Positions 50,265 to 59,870 are shown, numbered from the stretch's first letter. The stretch: 64,000 nt of DNA from Vibrio brasiliensis LMG 20546 (GCF_000189255.1 NZ_AEVS01000014.1:62001-126000), one strand, 5' to 3'. Notes: a model not told the origin generated them from the letters alone. A program made the numbers and translations.

Positions 50265-52376
50265 ATGGCAAATCTAATTCAAACGCTTAAACAGTTAGCG
50301 CTTAAAGGTAACATCAGACAGCTTGATTATCAGTTCGCGCGTTTTATTGAGTCACAATCAGGTGACGAACAGATCGCGTTTATTGCTGGCGTAGTCAGTA
50401 GTGAATTAGGCAAAGGACATATCTGTTTACCTCTCAATGATAGGCAGGGCCAGCCAGTCGATCTTAGTGCCAGACTTGGGCTTTTTGGCGAAGCGGCCAT
50501 CGAACTAAACCAAACGCTGGTGAGTATTGATTGGCATCAGCGACTCAACGATGCACATTTAGTCGGTAGCGGTGGCGAAGCACTGCCACTTATTTATGAT
50601 GGACAGCGACTTTATTTACACCGCTATTGGCACTATGAAGTGGCGTTGTCTGAGAGGCTCAATAGCTTTGGGTCACCTATGATCCAAAAGCCAGCTGAAG
50701 TGCAAAAACTGGCTCAGTTACTGGATCATCTTTTTGCGCGCAACTATCGCTATCTATTTGAAGATATTATTAAATTATCACAAGTGTCAGAGTCTAATTC
50801 CGGTCTTCGTCAGCGTCTGGTCTGCGACCATCTGGATGTGGTTGACGAGGAAAATCTGGATTGGCCTGCCATAGACCAAAAGCTCACTTCAGCAAAAAGT
50901 ATCACGGATTTGTCGGTGCTCGATGAGCTTGTACCATTGGCTGCCTGTGTTAACTGGCAAAAGGTTGCGGCAGCGGTTGCATTGAGTAAACGCTTTGCTG
51001 TGATTTCAGGTGGACCGGGAACTGGTAAAACAACAACAGTAACCAAACTGCTTGCAGCACTGATCGAACAGGCGCAAAGCAATAATGAATATCCAACCAT
51101 CAAGTTGGTTGCCCCAACGGGTAAAGCCGCAGCTCGTTTGACCGAGTCGATTGGTAAAGCGGTTGCCGGGCTACCCGTATCAACGGAGCTAAAACAGGCT
51201 ATCCCTACGGATGCCAGTACTCTTCATCGTCTGTTAGGTGCTATCCCTAACAGTGCTGAATTCAGACACAATCAAGATAATCCGCTTCACTTAGATATTC
51301 TTGTTGTCGATGAGGCGTCGATGGTCGATCTGCCTATGATGTACAAATTGATTGATGCATTACCTAAACATGCTCGTTTGATTTTACTCGGCGATAAAGA
51401 TCAGCTCGCCTCAGTAGAGGCGGGGGCGGTACTGGGTGATATCTGCTCTTTTAACACGCTTGGCTTTAGTCAGGCACAGGCGACCCAGATAGCCCGTTTA
51501 ACGGGTTATTCCACCCTTGCACATGCGACCAATCTACAGCCGTCTATTGCTGATAGTTTATGTATGCTGAAGAAGAGTTACCGTTTTGATGCTCGCTCTG
51601 GTATTGGTCAGCTGTCTCAGGCAGTCAACTCAGGCTCGGCACAGAAGGTCGATTGGGTATGGCAAAAAGAGTTCGCTGATATTGCTAAATATTCCATTGA
51701 TAGCCAGAACTACAGTCAGTTGATTCAATCCTTAGTCGCTGAATACAGCCATTACCTGAAAAGGATCAATATTTTCCAGCGTGACGCGGAGACGGATGTT
51801 GCTGAGAGTGCATCACAGAAAGCTAAGGCCGTGCTGGATCTGTTTTCGCGCTGCCGATTGCTGTGTGCGATTCGTGAAGGGGACTTTGGGGTAAAAGGTC
51901 TTAACCAGCGTGTCGAGAGAGCATTAGCAGCCCGCAAACTGATTCAGGTTCAAGAGGAGCTTTGGTATCACGGCAGACCAGTGATGGTAACGCGCAATGA
52001 CCACTCTCTTGGCTTGTACAACGGTGATATTGGTATCTGTATGCTTGATGAGTCGGACAGCCAGCCGAGACTGAAAGTCTTCTTTGAACTGCCTGATGGA
52101 AGCGTTAAGTCAGTATTGCCGAGCCGAGTTCCTGAACATGAAACTGCCTATGCGATGACGATTCATAAATCGCAGGGTAGTGAGTTTGAGCACACTTTAA
52201 TGATTCTGCCGCCAGAGTTTACGCCGATTCTGACCCGAGAGCTGATATATACCGGGATAACTCGAGCAAAGAAACGGTTGAGCTTATATGTTGATGAGCG
52301 AGTGATGAAGCGAGGAATTAAGGTTCGAACTGAACGAGCGAGTGGTTTAGTGGAGCGTCTACAGGCGAGCGGATAA
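50265..52376 (+). CDS. recD: Exodeoxyribonuclease V subunit RecD
   Basis: RecD is the fast 5'-3' helicase of RecBCD. The 703-residue protein (E. coli 608) has Walker A GGPGTGKTTT near residue 253, DEASMVDLPMMYKL, GDKDQLASVEAGAVLGD and the late motif TIHKSQGSEFEH. The extra length lies mostly in the region between residues about 390 and 530. No clear terminator follows; the next gene is on the opposite strand. Confidence 0.95.
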   Translation: MANLIQTLKQLALKGNIRQLDYQFARFIESQSGDEQIAFIAGVVSSELGKGHICLPLNDRQGQPVDLSARLGLFGEAAIELNQTLVSIDWHQRLNDAHLVGSGGEALPLIYDGQRLYLHRYWHYEVALSERLNSFGSPMIQKPAEVQKLAQLLDHLFARNYRYLFEDIIKLSQVSESNSGLRQRLVCDHLDVVDEENLDWPAIDQKLTSAKSITDLSVLDELVPLAACVNWQKVAAAVALSKRFAVISGGPGTGKTTTVTKLLAALIEQAQSNNEYPTIKLVAPTGKAAARLTESIGKAVAGLPVSTELKQAIPTDASTLHRLLGAIPNSAEFRHNQDNPLHLDILVVDEASMVDLPMMYKLIDALPKHARLILLGDKDQLASVEAGAVLGDICSFNTLGFSQAQATQIARLTGYSTLAHATNLQPSIADSLCMLKKSYRFDARSGIGQLSQAVNSGSAQKVDWVWQKEFADIAKYSIDSQNYSQLIQSLVAEYSHYLKRINIFQRDAETDVAESASQKAKAVLDLFSRCRLLCAIREGDFGVKGLNQRVERALAARKLIQVQEELWYHGRPVMVTRNDHSLGLYNGDIGICMLDESDSQPRLKVFFELPDGSVKSVLPSRVPEHETAYAMTIHKSQGSEFEHTLMILPPEFTPILTRELIYTGITRAKKRLSLYVDERVMKRGIKVRTERASGLVERLQASG

Positions 52377-52403
52377 CCTTCCGTGGTTATCTAATTAAGC
52401 TGT

Positions 52404-52580
52404 TTAAAGTGCTTTGGTAAAAGAAATACTGCGGATGCGGTACTTTTTTTGATAGTTCAGAATGAACGCTTTTAAGCCTTCTGTAACTGGAAATACGCAA
52501 TGAACATCTAGGTCTTCTAGTAGTTCATTGTCTGCCATATCCCAGAAACTCTGCACAGAGTTACAGATAATTTTTTTCAT
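52404..52580 (-). CDS. 58-residue small protein, unknown
   Basis: A complete small frame of 58 codons plus stop, below common gene-length limits, starting MKKIICNSVQSFWDMADNEL and ending SISFTKAL. It reads like a real protein: charged helix-forming start, a dense hydrophobic middle (VFPVTEGLKAFILNY), a basic segment (QKKYRIR) and no low-complexity sequence. The ribosome binding site is weak (TTAGAG). It converges on recD (27 bases between the stops) and lies about 200 bases downstream of argA on the same strand. I do not recognise a family. The next convincing element upstream is the hairpin at 52674-52695. Confidence 0.6.
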   Translation of the reverse strand: MKKIICNSVQSFWDMADNELLEDLDVHCVFPVTEGLKAFILNYQKKYRIRSISFTKAL

Positions 52581-52673
52581 CGATAGTTTGCTCTAAGTGA
52601 CGTAGTGAGTTACCTCAAGCAATCCTTGCGACTTAACTTGCGTGCAAATTAAGCGAATAAGTGAATCCTATCT

Positions 52674-52695
52674 AGCTCCCATTTATTTGGGAGCT
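52674..52695. terminator. Hairpin between argA and the small ORF
   Basis: AGCTCCCA (52674-52681) pairs with TGGGAGCT (52688-52695) around a six-base loop, 89 bases after the argA stop. There is a short TTTT on the plus side but none on the minus side, so it is at best a weak argA 3' end. Confidence 0.45.
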
Positions 52696-52783
52696 CGAAT
52701 TTTAACCAAAGCGACGAATGAAATAAAGTGAATATTGTAGGAAAATTCACCAGCTGAATAGCAAGTTTGAGAATATCAACACC

Positions 52784-54121
52784 TTACAGTTCAAGAGAAA
52801 GGATCTTAGATTTCCTTTGGTAGTTGTAGAGGTTCTGCTTGTGAGATGGCAGGAAATCAACCTTCATTTCGTGGAAGCCCTGCTCCCTGAACCAGTGCAG
52901 ACTATGAGTAGTCAGAACGAAGATATGCTCAATCCCCTGGGCTTTTGACTGTAATCTCATATGGTTAAGTAGCAGCAAGCCGCGGTTACCATCGCGATAT
53001 TCAGGATGGATTGCCACGCAGGCCATTTCAGCCATTCTCTCTTCAGGGTAGGGATAGAGTGCGGCACAACCGATGATCAGGCCATCTTTCTCTATGATGG
53101 TGAACTGATGAATCTCTTGTTCAAGCTGCTCACGAGAGCGACGGACCAGCACTCCCTGCTCCTCTAGCGGACGTATCAAATCCAAAATACCACCGATGTC
53201 ATCGATGTCAGCAACTCTGACTTGCTCCGCACTCGCTTCAACAACCTGTGTACCGATACCATCAAGAGAGAAGAGTTCCTGGATCAGAGCTCCATCAACC
53301 TTATAGCTGACCAAGTGGCTACGTGGAACACCAGCACGACAAGCTGCTGTTGCTGCGCGTAAGAAACGCAAGGTTCCTGAGGAAGTATCGCTACCTTCGC
53401 CACGCTCATTTTCCATCCGCGACAAAATGCGCTCAGCATCTTTAGGAAACAGTTCGGCTACCGCGTCTCCGTTCTCATCAATGATGCCTTGTTCAGAACA
53501 GAAGCCGATCAGCTTATCGGCATTTAATTTTATCGCTACTTGGGTCGCCACTTCTTCAGAGAGAAGGTTGAAAGATTCTCCGGTGACAGAACTGGCGATT
53601 GGGCCGAGTAATACAATCGACCCCTGATCAAGCATGCGGTTAATACCCTGGGCGTCGATACGTCTTATGCGTCCGCTGTGGCAATAGTCGATGCCATCAT
53701 CGACCCCGAGAGGTTGTGAAATGACGAAGTTGCCGCTGACTACATTGAGTTGAGTACCCGCCATCGGAGTATTACTCAGGCTCATTGAAAGCTGGGCAGT
53801 AATGCTAAGTTGTAATTGGCCTGCAGCCTGCATCACGTAGTTTAGTGAAGTTTCGTCGGTGACCCGGATGCCTTTATGGTATGGGGTGTTATGGTTGTTT
53901 TGCTCAAGAAGATTGTTGATCTGAGGTCGCGCTCCATGAACCAGAACAATTTTAACGCCCAAGCTATGCAACAGAGCGAGATCGCTGATAATATTGGCAA
54001 AATTTCCATCGGCCACGGCCTCGCCACCAAGCATTATGACCATGGTTTTATCGCGGTGAGCATTGACGTAGGGGGCGGACTGTCTGAACCCCTTAACCAG
54101 AGCGGTACTTCGAATCTTCAC
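52784..54121 (-). CDS. argA: N-acetylglutamate synthase
   Basis: ArgA acetylates glutamate, the first step of arginine synthesis. The 445 residues (E. coli 443) combine an amino-acid-kinase-like N-terminal domain (about 1-280, [22 protein letters not shown]) that binds arginine for feedback and a C-terminal GNAT acetyltransferase domain (about 295-445, [21 protein letters not shown]). The start is GTG with GGAAG upstream. Tandem ARG boxes begin 13 bases before the start codon, so ArgR repression is expected in addition to feedback. Confidence 0.96.
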   Translation of the reverse strand: MKIRSTALVKGFRQSAPYVNAHRDKTMVIMLGGEAVADGNFANIISDLALLHSLGVKIVLVHGARPQINNLLEQNNHNTPYHKGIRVTDETSLNYVMQAAGQLQLSITAQLSMSLSNTPMAGTQLNVVSGNFVISQPLGVDDGIDYCHSGRIRRIDAQGINRMLDQGSIVLLGPIASSVTGESFNLLSEEVATQVAIKLNADKLIGFCSEQGIIDENGDAVAELFPKDAERILSRMENERGEGSDTSSGTLRFLRAATAACRAGVPRSHLVSYKVDGALIQELFSLDGIGTQVVEASAEQVRVADIDDIGGILDLIRPLEEQGVLVRRSREQLEQEIHQFTIIEKDGLIIGCAALYPYPEERMAEMACVAIHPEYRDGNRGLLLLNHMRLQSKAQGIEHIFVLTTHSLHWFREQGFHEMKVDFLPSHKQNLYNYQRKSKILSLEL

Positions 54122-54133
54122 AATATCTTCCGT

Positions 54134-54172
54134 AATGAATTTATATACACTGATATTGCAATTTTATTCCAG
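54134..54172 (-). promoter_or_regulatory. Tandem ARG boxes of argA
   Basis: Box 1 (54134-54151) matches TGAATwwwwATTCA at 13 of 14 core positions; box 2 (54155-54172) matches at 11 of 14. The three-base gap between the 18-bp boxes is exactly that of ArgR operators. A promoter (TTGCTG, 17 bases, CAATAT on the minus strand) would overlap box 2. Confidence 0.75.
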
Positions 54173-54261
54173 TGTCAGCAAGTGTTTTTTAGCGTCTGAG
54201 ACTTTGATTTCAGGTTGTAGAGTTAGTGCTTGGGCCTATTTAGACTTATGCATATCTCACC

Positions 54262-54294
54262 GAAAAAAGCCTGCGAACAATATCAGGTTCGCAG
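54262..54294 (-). terminator. Minus-strand terminator-like hairpin upstream of argA
   Basis: CTGCGAAC (54271-54278) pairs with GTTCGCAG (54287-54294). Read on the minus strand it is followed by GCTTTTTTC, like a Rho-independent terminator. No minus-strand gene lies upstream of it before the divergent DUF2850 gene. The rest of the 240-base spacer shows no gene. Confidence 0.5.
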
Positions 54295-54361
54295 TCGTTG
54301 ATATTTTGAACAACAATTACAGAGTGGATTCCGTACCAGTAATGGACAGGTAACAAAGAAA

Positions 54362-54766
54362 GTGACTAGTGTAAGCAAGGGTAAGAAGAAGTTCATAGAG
54401 CGTGGTATTTTATTGTTATCTATCGCTGCCGCAGTAGGCGCGGTGATGTTGGCGAGTACTCTTTATGATTACTATCTTGAGAAAAAATACCCTAACTCCA
54501 GCCTTTACGGGACCTGGACTGAACAAGATGTAGCGACTTATGCTGCTGAAGAGTTTGTTCTGACCCCTTCAGGAGTCGCTATCAATGGTGGTATTGTCGA
54601 CACTCGCTATAGTTGGAATGGCACATACCTTGAATTTCAGGTCGGGAACAAGACGCGCCGCTTTAAAGTGTTGAATGAAGAGCTGACTGAGATACAGCTT
54701 ATCTCTGAGCCGCACTACCAGCCTGTGTATCGATTGTCAGAAAACTATAAAAATAACATTCCCTAA
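54362..54766 (+). CDS. DUF2850 single-span membrane protein
   Basis: A 134-residue protein with a basic start (SKGKKKFIERG), one transmembrane helix at about 15-35, and a small extracytoplasmic domain beginning SLYGTWTEQDVATYAAEEF. It belongs to DUF2850, a family of Vibrio and relatives without known function. The start is GTG with AGGTAA eight bases upstream; a second GTG two codons later is possible. It precedes mltA on the same strand by 69 bases. Confidence 0.75.
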   Translation: MTSVSKGKKKFIERGILLLSIAAAVGAVMLASTLYDYYLEKKYPNSSLYGTWTEQDVATYAAEEFVLTPSGVAINGGIVDTRYSWNGTYLEFQVGNKTRRFKVLNEELTEIQLISEPHYQPVYRLSENYKNNIP

Positions 54767-54835
54767 CGACTGGCTAATTGCGTATTTCAGTCAAGTTTGT
54801 CATGCTCTTAGCATCGCTTGAAAGGAATAAAATTA

Positions 54836-55939
54836 GTGTTCAAAAAATATCTTCCTCTTGCTGCAGCCAGCGTGTTGTTTGGCTGTGCGCAACCTACTGA
54901 CCGTGCTCAGCAGTATGTCGATGACGAATTTAACTCAATATTGAATAAATCGTCACTTGTCGAATCGAATAAGCCGCGCGACTACACTGAGTTTCATCGT
55001 CAGGCTGAATTGGTTGTCGATAACTCGCCTTCGATGGCAACCACTTACCAACCGCTGTACGACCAACTTAATGAGTGGGTACTGCAAAGTGGTGACCCGA
55101 GTGAATTGGCTAACTTTGGCATCCAGGCTGCTCAGCTAGGCGGTGGTGATAAGCAGGGTAATGTGCTGTTCACTGGTTACTTTTCTCCGGTGATGGAGCT
55201 TCGTCACCAGCCAAACGAGAAATTCAAGTATCCGGTTTATGGTAAACCTGCCTGTGAAAGTGATTGCCCTACTCGAGCACAGATCTACGATGGAGCACTA
55301 GATGGCCAGGGGTTAGAGCTCGGCTATGCTGCCAATATGATTGACCCGTTTTTGATGGAAGTGCAGGGCAGTGGCTTTGTGCATTTTGAAGATGACGATA
55401 CGTTGGAATACTTTGCTTACGGCGGCAAAAATAATAAAGCTTATGTGAGCATTGGTCGTGTTTTGATAGAGCGCGAGCTGGTATCTCGCGAGAAAATGTC
55501 GATGAAGGCAATCAAAGAGTGGGTAATGGAAAATGACGAAGTTACCGTCCGCGAGTTGCTTGAGCAAAACCCATCATTCGTCTTCTTCGAGCCGCGAGCA
55601 GATGCACCTGTAACTGGTTCTGCGGGTATTCCATTGCTGCCAATGGCCTCTGTAGCGGGTGATCGGACGATTTTCCCAATGGGTACCCCGATTCTTGCGG
55701 AAGTTCCGCTACTTAATCCAGATGGCACATGGAGTGGAGCACACCAGTTACGTCTGCTGATCGTGCTTGATACCGGTGGTGCAGTAAAACAGAACCACCT
55801 CGACCTATACCACGGCATGGGACCAAGAGCTGGAACAGAGGCGGGTCACTACAAACACTTTGGCCGTGTGTGGAAGTTAGGTTTAGAGAACTCAACCACT
55901 CAGGCGCCTTGGGCATTGCCACCAGAAAAGCTACAATAG
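54836..55939 (+). CDS. mltA: Membrane-bound lytic murein transglycosylase A
   Basis: MltA cuts the glycan strands of peptidoglycan with formation of anhydromuropeptides and is anchored to the outer membrane. The lipoprotein signal MFKKYLPLAAASVLFGC has its lipid-bearing cysteine at residue 17. GTG 54836 with AAAGGAA at 54821-54827 is the best start; a TTG at 54818 would overlap that site. The MltA domain has FTGYFSPVMELR, and the C-terminal 3D domain has VLDTGGAVK and HLDLYHGMGPRAGTEAGHYKHFG carrying the catalytic Asp region. A terminator follows. Confidence 0.93.
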   Translation: MFKKYLPLAAASVLFGCAQPTDRAQQYVDDEFNSILNKSSLVESNKPRDYTEFHRQAELVVDNSPSMATTYQPLYDQLNEWVLQSGDPSELANFGIQAAQLGGGDKQGNVLFTGYFSPVMELRHQPNEKFKYPVYGKPACESDCPTRAQIYDGALDGQGLELGYAANMIDPFLMEVQGSGFVHFEDDDTLEYFAYGGKNNKAYVSIGRVLIERELVSREKMSMKAIKEWVMENDEVTVRELLEQNPSFVFFEPRADAPVTGSAGIPLLPMASVAGDRTIFPMGTPILAEVPLLNPDGTWSGAHQLRLLIVLDTGGAVKQNHLDLYHGMGPRAGTEAGHYKHFGRVWKLGLENSTTQAPWALPPEKLQ

Positions 55940-55979
55940 ACTCACTAGGACAAGCGTCCTTAATCTAGACTTTTTACTT

Positions 55980-56012
55980 AAGAGTGCGTATAAATCGCAC
56001 TCTTTGTTTTTG
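55980..56012 (+). terminator. Rho-independent terminator after mltA
   Basis: AAGAGTGCG (55980-55988) pairs with CGCACTCTT (55996-56004) around a seven-base loop, followed by TGTTTTTG. Confidence 0.88.
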
Positions 56013-56031
56013 TACCAAGCGGAAAACCAAT

Positions 56032-56841
56032 ATGCGCGAACTCGATACTCCAGCTTCTGATAATTACAACCAACGTTTTGGTGGCACTCGCCGTCTTTAC
56101 GGTAACAGTGAAGTTGAGATTTTGCGTGCTGCGCACGTCTGTGTCATCGGTATTGGTGGTGTAGGTTCGTGGGCTGTTGAAGCGCTGGCTCGAACAGGTA
56201 TTGGTGAGTTGACTCTTATCGATATGGATGACGTGTGCGTGACTAACATTAACCGCCAAATTCATGCTATGTCGGGCACTGTCGGACAGAGCAAAATTGA
56301 GGTGATGGCAGAGCGCGTTAAGCTGATCAACCCTGAGTGTAAGGTCAATCTTATCGACGACTTTATCACCGCAGAAAACCAGCATGAGTACTTAAGCAAA
56401 GAGTATGATTACGTTCTTGATGCTATCGATAGCGTGAAAGCAAAAGCCGCACTACTGGCTTACTGCCGCAGTAATAAAATCAAAGTCATTACCACAGGTG
56501 GGGCTGGTGGTCAGGTTGATCCAACCCAGATTAAGGTTGCTGATTTGACTAAAACGATTCAGGACCCACTCGCGAAAAAGATCAAAGATACGTTACGTCG
56601 ACACCATAACTTCCCGACCAACCCTGCGCGTAAGTTTGGTATTGAATGTGTCTTTTCTACTGAACAGCTAAAGTATCCGCAACCAGACGGTAGCGTATGT
56701 GGTGTCAAATCCACGGCTGAGGGTCCTAAACGTATGGACTGTGCGAGTGGTTTTGGCGCGGCAACGGTAGTTACCGCAACCTTCGGCTTTGTTGCCGTAT
56801 CGCGAATTGTTGAAAAACTTATCCAAAAATACAGCAAGTAA
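56032..56841 (+). CDS. tcdA: tRNA threonylcarbamoyladenosine dehydratase
   Basis: TcdA (CsdL) converts t6A at position 37 of ANN-decoding tRNAs to the cyclic ct6A form, using ATP. The 269-residue E1-like protein has the nucleotide-binding motif GIGGVGSWAVEALAR near residue 40 and DMDDVCVTNINRQ. ATG 56032 is preferred to 55984, because the longer form would begin inside the mltA terminator and the protein then has the E. coli length (268). csdE follows 15 bases downstream, as in E. coli, where TcdA receives help from the CsdA-CsdE sulfur-transfer pair. Confidence 0.93.
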   Translation: MRELDTPASDNYNQRFGGTRRLYGNSEVEILRAAHVCVIGIGGVGSWAVEALARTGIGELTLIDMDDVCVTNINRQIHAMSGTVGQSKIEVMAERVKLINPECKVNLIDDFITAENQHEYLSKEYDYVLDAIDSVKAKAALLAYCRSNKIKVITTGGAGGQVDPTQIKVADLTKTIQDPLAKKIKDTLRRHHNFPTNPARKFGIECVFSTEQLKYPQPDGSVCGVKSTAEGPKRMDCASGFGAATVVTATFGFVAVSRIVEKLIQKYSK

Positions 56842-56856
56842 CTGATGGAGCTCTCT

Positions 56857-57285
56857 ATGTCGTCGTTTCCTCAATCTCCGTTTGGCCAAGATATTAGCGT
56901 TGAAGATATCATTGCGACTATGCAAGGCTTTAAAGGCTGGGAAGACCGCTATCGTCAGGTAATCCAGTGGGGTAAAAAACTACCTCAGATGCCAGAAGAG
57001 CTAAAGTCGCAACAAGTGACAGTAGCAGGCTGTGAGAGTCAGGTTTGGCTGGTTAGCGAACTGGTGGAAGGCAAGTGGTATTTCTGTGCTGACTCAGATG
57101 CACGTATTGTTCGTGGTCTGATTGCACTTGTGCTGGCTGCATTCGATGGCAAAACAACTCAGGAAATCGCTAGCTTTGATACTGATAGCTATTTTGAACA
57201 GCTAGGTCTGATTGCTCACCTTAGCCCTTCCAGAGGCAATGGCCTTAAAGCGATTGTTGAGCAGATAAAGCAAGTCGCCGACTAA
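56857..57285 (+). CDS. csdE: Cysteine desulfuration protein CsdE (SufE family)
   Basis: A 142-residue sulfur acceptor of the SufE fold. The acceptor residue is Cys59 in VAGCESQVW (E. coli CsdE Cys61). TGGAG six bases before ATG 56857 fixes this start; an in-frame ATG at 56845 lies inside the ribosome binding site. Its partner desulfurase csdA is not in the window. Confidence 0.9.
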   Translation: MSSFPQSPFGQDISVEDIIATMQGFKGWEDRYRQVIQWGKKLPQMPEELKSQQVTVAGCESQVWLVSELVEGKWYFCADSDARIVRGLIALVLAAFDGKTTQEIASFDTDSYFEQLGLIAHLSPSRGNGLKAIVEQIKQVAD

Positions 57286-57297
57286 TTTTTTCCTCTT

Positions 57298-57320
57298 CAG
57301 CCCGTCAGAAAGACGGGTTG
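57298..57320 (+). terminator. Hairpin after csdE
   Basis: CAGCCCGTC and GACGGGTTG flank a five-base loop (57298-57306 and 57312-57320). The tail ATTATTATTG is T-rich but interrupted, so termination may be incomplete. Confidence 0.6.
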
Positions 57321-57455
57321 ATTATTATTGTTTAAAATTTAATCACTGCGATATTAACGCCTTAATAAATACGTGGCTTTACAACGCTTGTTGTCACTGC
57401 GTAAAGGCTGTACAATTCGCGCCCTTAATTAATGTTCCGTCGTTTGAGAGGCCAC

Positions 57456-58583
57456 ATGACCACTGAAAAAATCAATCTACTCGACTTTGATCGTCAAGGT
57501 ATGCGTAAGTTTTTTGCTGACCAGCTCGGTGAAAAAGCATTCCGTGCAGATCAGGTAATGAAGTGGATCTACCATTTCGGTGTCGATAACTTCGATGACA
57601 TGACCAACATTAACAAGAAGCTACGTGAGAAACTTCAGCACCGTTGCGAGATTAAAGCACCGACTGTTGCTGAAGCTCAGCACTCGTCAGATGGCACCAT
57701 TAAATGGGCTATGAAGGTGGGTGATCAGGACGTAGAAACGGTTTACATCCCTGAGGAAGACCGTGCAACGCTATGTGTGTCGTCTCAAGTAGGCTGTGCA
57801 CTAGAGTGTAAGTTCTGTTCGACTGCGCAACAGGGCTTCAACCGTAACCTGAAAGTGTCGGAAATCATTGGCCAGGTTTGGCGTGCTGCACGTGAAATCG
57901 GTTTGCAGAAAGAGACGGGCCGTCGTCCTATCACTAATATCGTTATGATGGGTATGGGTGAGCCTCTTCTGAACATGAAGAACTTGATCCCTGCACTTGA
58001 GATTATGCTTGATGACTTAGGTTTCGGTCTGTCAAAGCGTCGCGTAACGGTTTCTACATCGGGTGTGGTTTCTGGTCTTGATCAGATGACTGGTAAGATT
58101 GATGTCGCTCTCGCTATTTCTCTTCACGCTCCTAACGATAAGCTTCGCAGCGAAATCATGCCGATTAACGATCGCTGGGATATTCAGGACTTTTTAGCTT
58201 CAGTTCGTCGTTACATTGCCTCTTCAAACGCTAACCGCGGCAAAGTAACAGTAGAATACGTGCTGCTTGACCATGTGAATGATGATATGGACCACGCGCG
58301 TGAACTGGCTGAGCTGATGAAAGATACGCCATGTAAGATCAACCTGATACCGTTTAACCCGTATCCAGGTTCACCTTACAAGAAACCAAGTAACTCTCGT
58401 ATCGACCGCTTCCAGAAGACACTGATGCAATATGAGCACACAGTAACGGTACGTAAAACTCGTGGCGATGATATCGACGCCGCATGTGGTCAGTTAGTGG
58501 GTGATGTTATCGACCGTACTAAACGTACTGCGATGAATAAAGCCGCTAAAGGCGAGACAATCGAAGTTAAAGCGGTTTCATAA
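57456..58583 (+). CDS. rlmN: Dual-specificity RNA methyltransferase RlmN
   Basis: A radical SAM enzyme that methylates carbon 2 of A2503 in 23S rRNA and of A37 in some tRNAs. The cluster motif is CALECKFC, with a further Cys seven residues before the first ([10 protein letters not shown]) that corresponds to catalytic Cys118, and the second catalytic cysteine is in [12 protein letters not shown] 57456 with GAGAGG (57446) gives 375 residues, near E. coli's 384. A strong terminator follows. Confidence 0.96.
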   Translation: MTTEKINLLDFDRQGMRKFFADQLGEKAFRADQVMKWIYHFGVDNFDDMTNINKKLREKLQHRCEIKAPTVAEAQHSSDGTIKWAMKVGDQDVETVYIPEEDRATLCVSSQVGCALECKFCSTAQQGFNRNLKVSEIIGQVWRAAREIGLQKETGRRPITNIVMMGMGEPLLNMKNLIPALEIMLDDLGFGLSKRRVTVSTSGVVSGLDQMTGKIDVALAISLHAPNDKLRSEIMPINDRWDIQDFLASVRRYIASSNANRGKVTVEYVLLDHVNDDMDHARELAELMKDTPCKINLIPFNPYPGSPYKKPSNSRIDRFQKTLMQYEHTVTVRKTRGDDIDAACGQLVGDVIDRTKRTAMNKAAKGETIEVKAVS

Positions 58584-58602
58584 CCTTTTGCCTAATTTTG
58601 CT

Positions 58603-58630
58603 AAAGCCAGAGTCCAACTCTGGCTTTTTT
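58603..58630 (+). terminator. Rho-independent terminator after rlmN
   Basis: An 11-bp perfect stem (AAAGCCAGAGT / ACTCTGGCTTT) with a three-base loop ends in a T-run. Confidence 0.92.
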
Positions 58631-58908
58631 GTTACATCGTGTAGCGATCTTTCTGTCAAAATAACGAAAAACCTTGAGCTGCTTGTAAAATATGCACTTT
58701 CTCTGTGTTGTTTCATCTATGATATCTATTAGAATTAAAGGTTAACGCTTTCGGGGTATTCCTCTGTCTATTTAGTGGAGCGTGAATTTTTATAAATGAG
58801 GCTTAAACCTCGAATTATTTCCGAGTCTGGTTTTCTCGCATACAACGAAAAATAAATAACTAAGTTGCGAATAAACGAGGCACGATCAAGAAGAGAATTA
58901 TTAGAATC
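58631..58908. other. Spacer rlmN-rodZ, promoter region, no pilW
   Basis: Many vibrios carry the type IV pilus gene pilW (pilF) between rlmN and rodZ. Here only 278 bases remain after the terminator. An AT-rich stretch with TTGTTT, 17 bases, AGAATT (about 58707-58735) could be the rodZ promoter. A 19-codon frame at 58796-58855 has no convincing ribosome binding site. Confidence 0.4.
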
Positions 58909-59862
58909 ATGACTGCAGAACAACAAACTCAAGCTAGCGAAGAAAACGTAGATAAAGTACAAGCTGGCACACTGCTTAAAAACAAACGCGAACAACTTGG
59001 TTTATCTCAAAAGCAAATTGCTGACCGTCTGCGTTTACGCCTCTCCATAATCGAAAACATTGAAGACAACAATTTTGCTTCTGATCAGGTCGCTACCTTT
59101 ACCCGTGGCTACCTGCGCTCTTACGCAAAAGCGGTAGGTCTGGAAGAGTCTGAAGTTCTTTGTGCTTTGGATGGATGTGATGAGACTAAACCTGAAGCGC
59201 AGGAGATGAAGAGTTTCTCGCGTAAAACTAAGCGCGAGGCGCATGATAGTCGTATTATGACCCTGACTTGGGGAATTTTTGCCGTAATTATCGGTATTTC
59301 ATCGGTATGGTGGTGGCAAAACCAAGAGACCAGCATGGTTGACTTAACCAGTCAAACTGAGCAGGAGCTAGAGCTTGAGCAGCAGGCATCTAGCCAGGAA
59401 CTCGACTTCACTACTTTAGAAGACGCGCAACCTCAATCTCCGGCTAGTCAGCAAGCAGAGTCTGGCGAAGTCGAGGCTCCTGATTTAGAACCGCAGGTGG
59501 CAGAGACACAAACTGAAATCGTTGCCGAGGTTCAGCAGCCTGAAACAGAAAGCCAGCCTCAAGAACCTATTGCAGAAGCAGAGCCTGTTGTTGAAGAAGC
59601 TCAAGCGGTTCAACCACAAGCGATTGCTAACTTACTCAAACTCTCTTTCAGTGATGACTGCTGGATTCAGGTTAAAGACTCTTCAGGAAAAACACTCTCA
59701 ACGGGCGTGAAAAAAGCCGGTCAGACGCTAGAATTGAATGGCGAAATGCCATATAGCGTCATTTTAGGGGCTCCTGAAAACGTTTCAATGACATTAGCGA
59801 GTGAACCTGTCGACCTTTCTGGGTATACTTCAGGCAAAGTAGCAAGATTCAACTTACCTTAG
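58909..59862 (+). CDS. rodZ: Cytoskeleton protein RodZ
   Basis: RodZ ties MreB filaments to the membrane and keeps rod shape. The order is: an N-terminal helix-turn-helix of Xre type (about 18-85, [20 protein letters not shown]), a basic stretch, a transmembrane helix at 117-136, a Gln/Glu/Pro-rich periplasmic linker (about 140-235), and a C-terminal DUF4115 domain ([17 protein letters not shown]). ispG follows after eight bases. The long linker is rich in acidic residues and Gln. Confidence 0.93.
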   Translation: MTAEQQTQASEENVDKVQAGTLLKNKREQLGLSQKQIADRLRLRLSIIENIEDNNFASDQVATFTRGYLRSYAKAVGLEESEVLCALDGCDETKPEAQEMKSFSRKTKREAHDSRIMTLTWGIFAVIIGISSVWWWQNQETSMVDLTSQTEQELELEQQASSQELDFTTLEDAQPQSPASQQAESGEVEAPDLEPQVAETQTEIVAEVQQPETESQPQEPIAEAEPVVEEAQAVQPQAIANLLKLSFSDDCWIQVKDSSGKTLSTGVKKAGQTLELNGEMPYSVILGAPENVSMTLASEPVDLSGYTSGKVARFNLP

Positions 59863-59870
59863 AAATTACT

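Noticed and set aside
58796-58855. 19-codon frame upstream of rodZ as a leader peptide
   Set aside because: No convincing ribosome binding site and no attenuator structure between it and rodZ.
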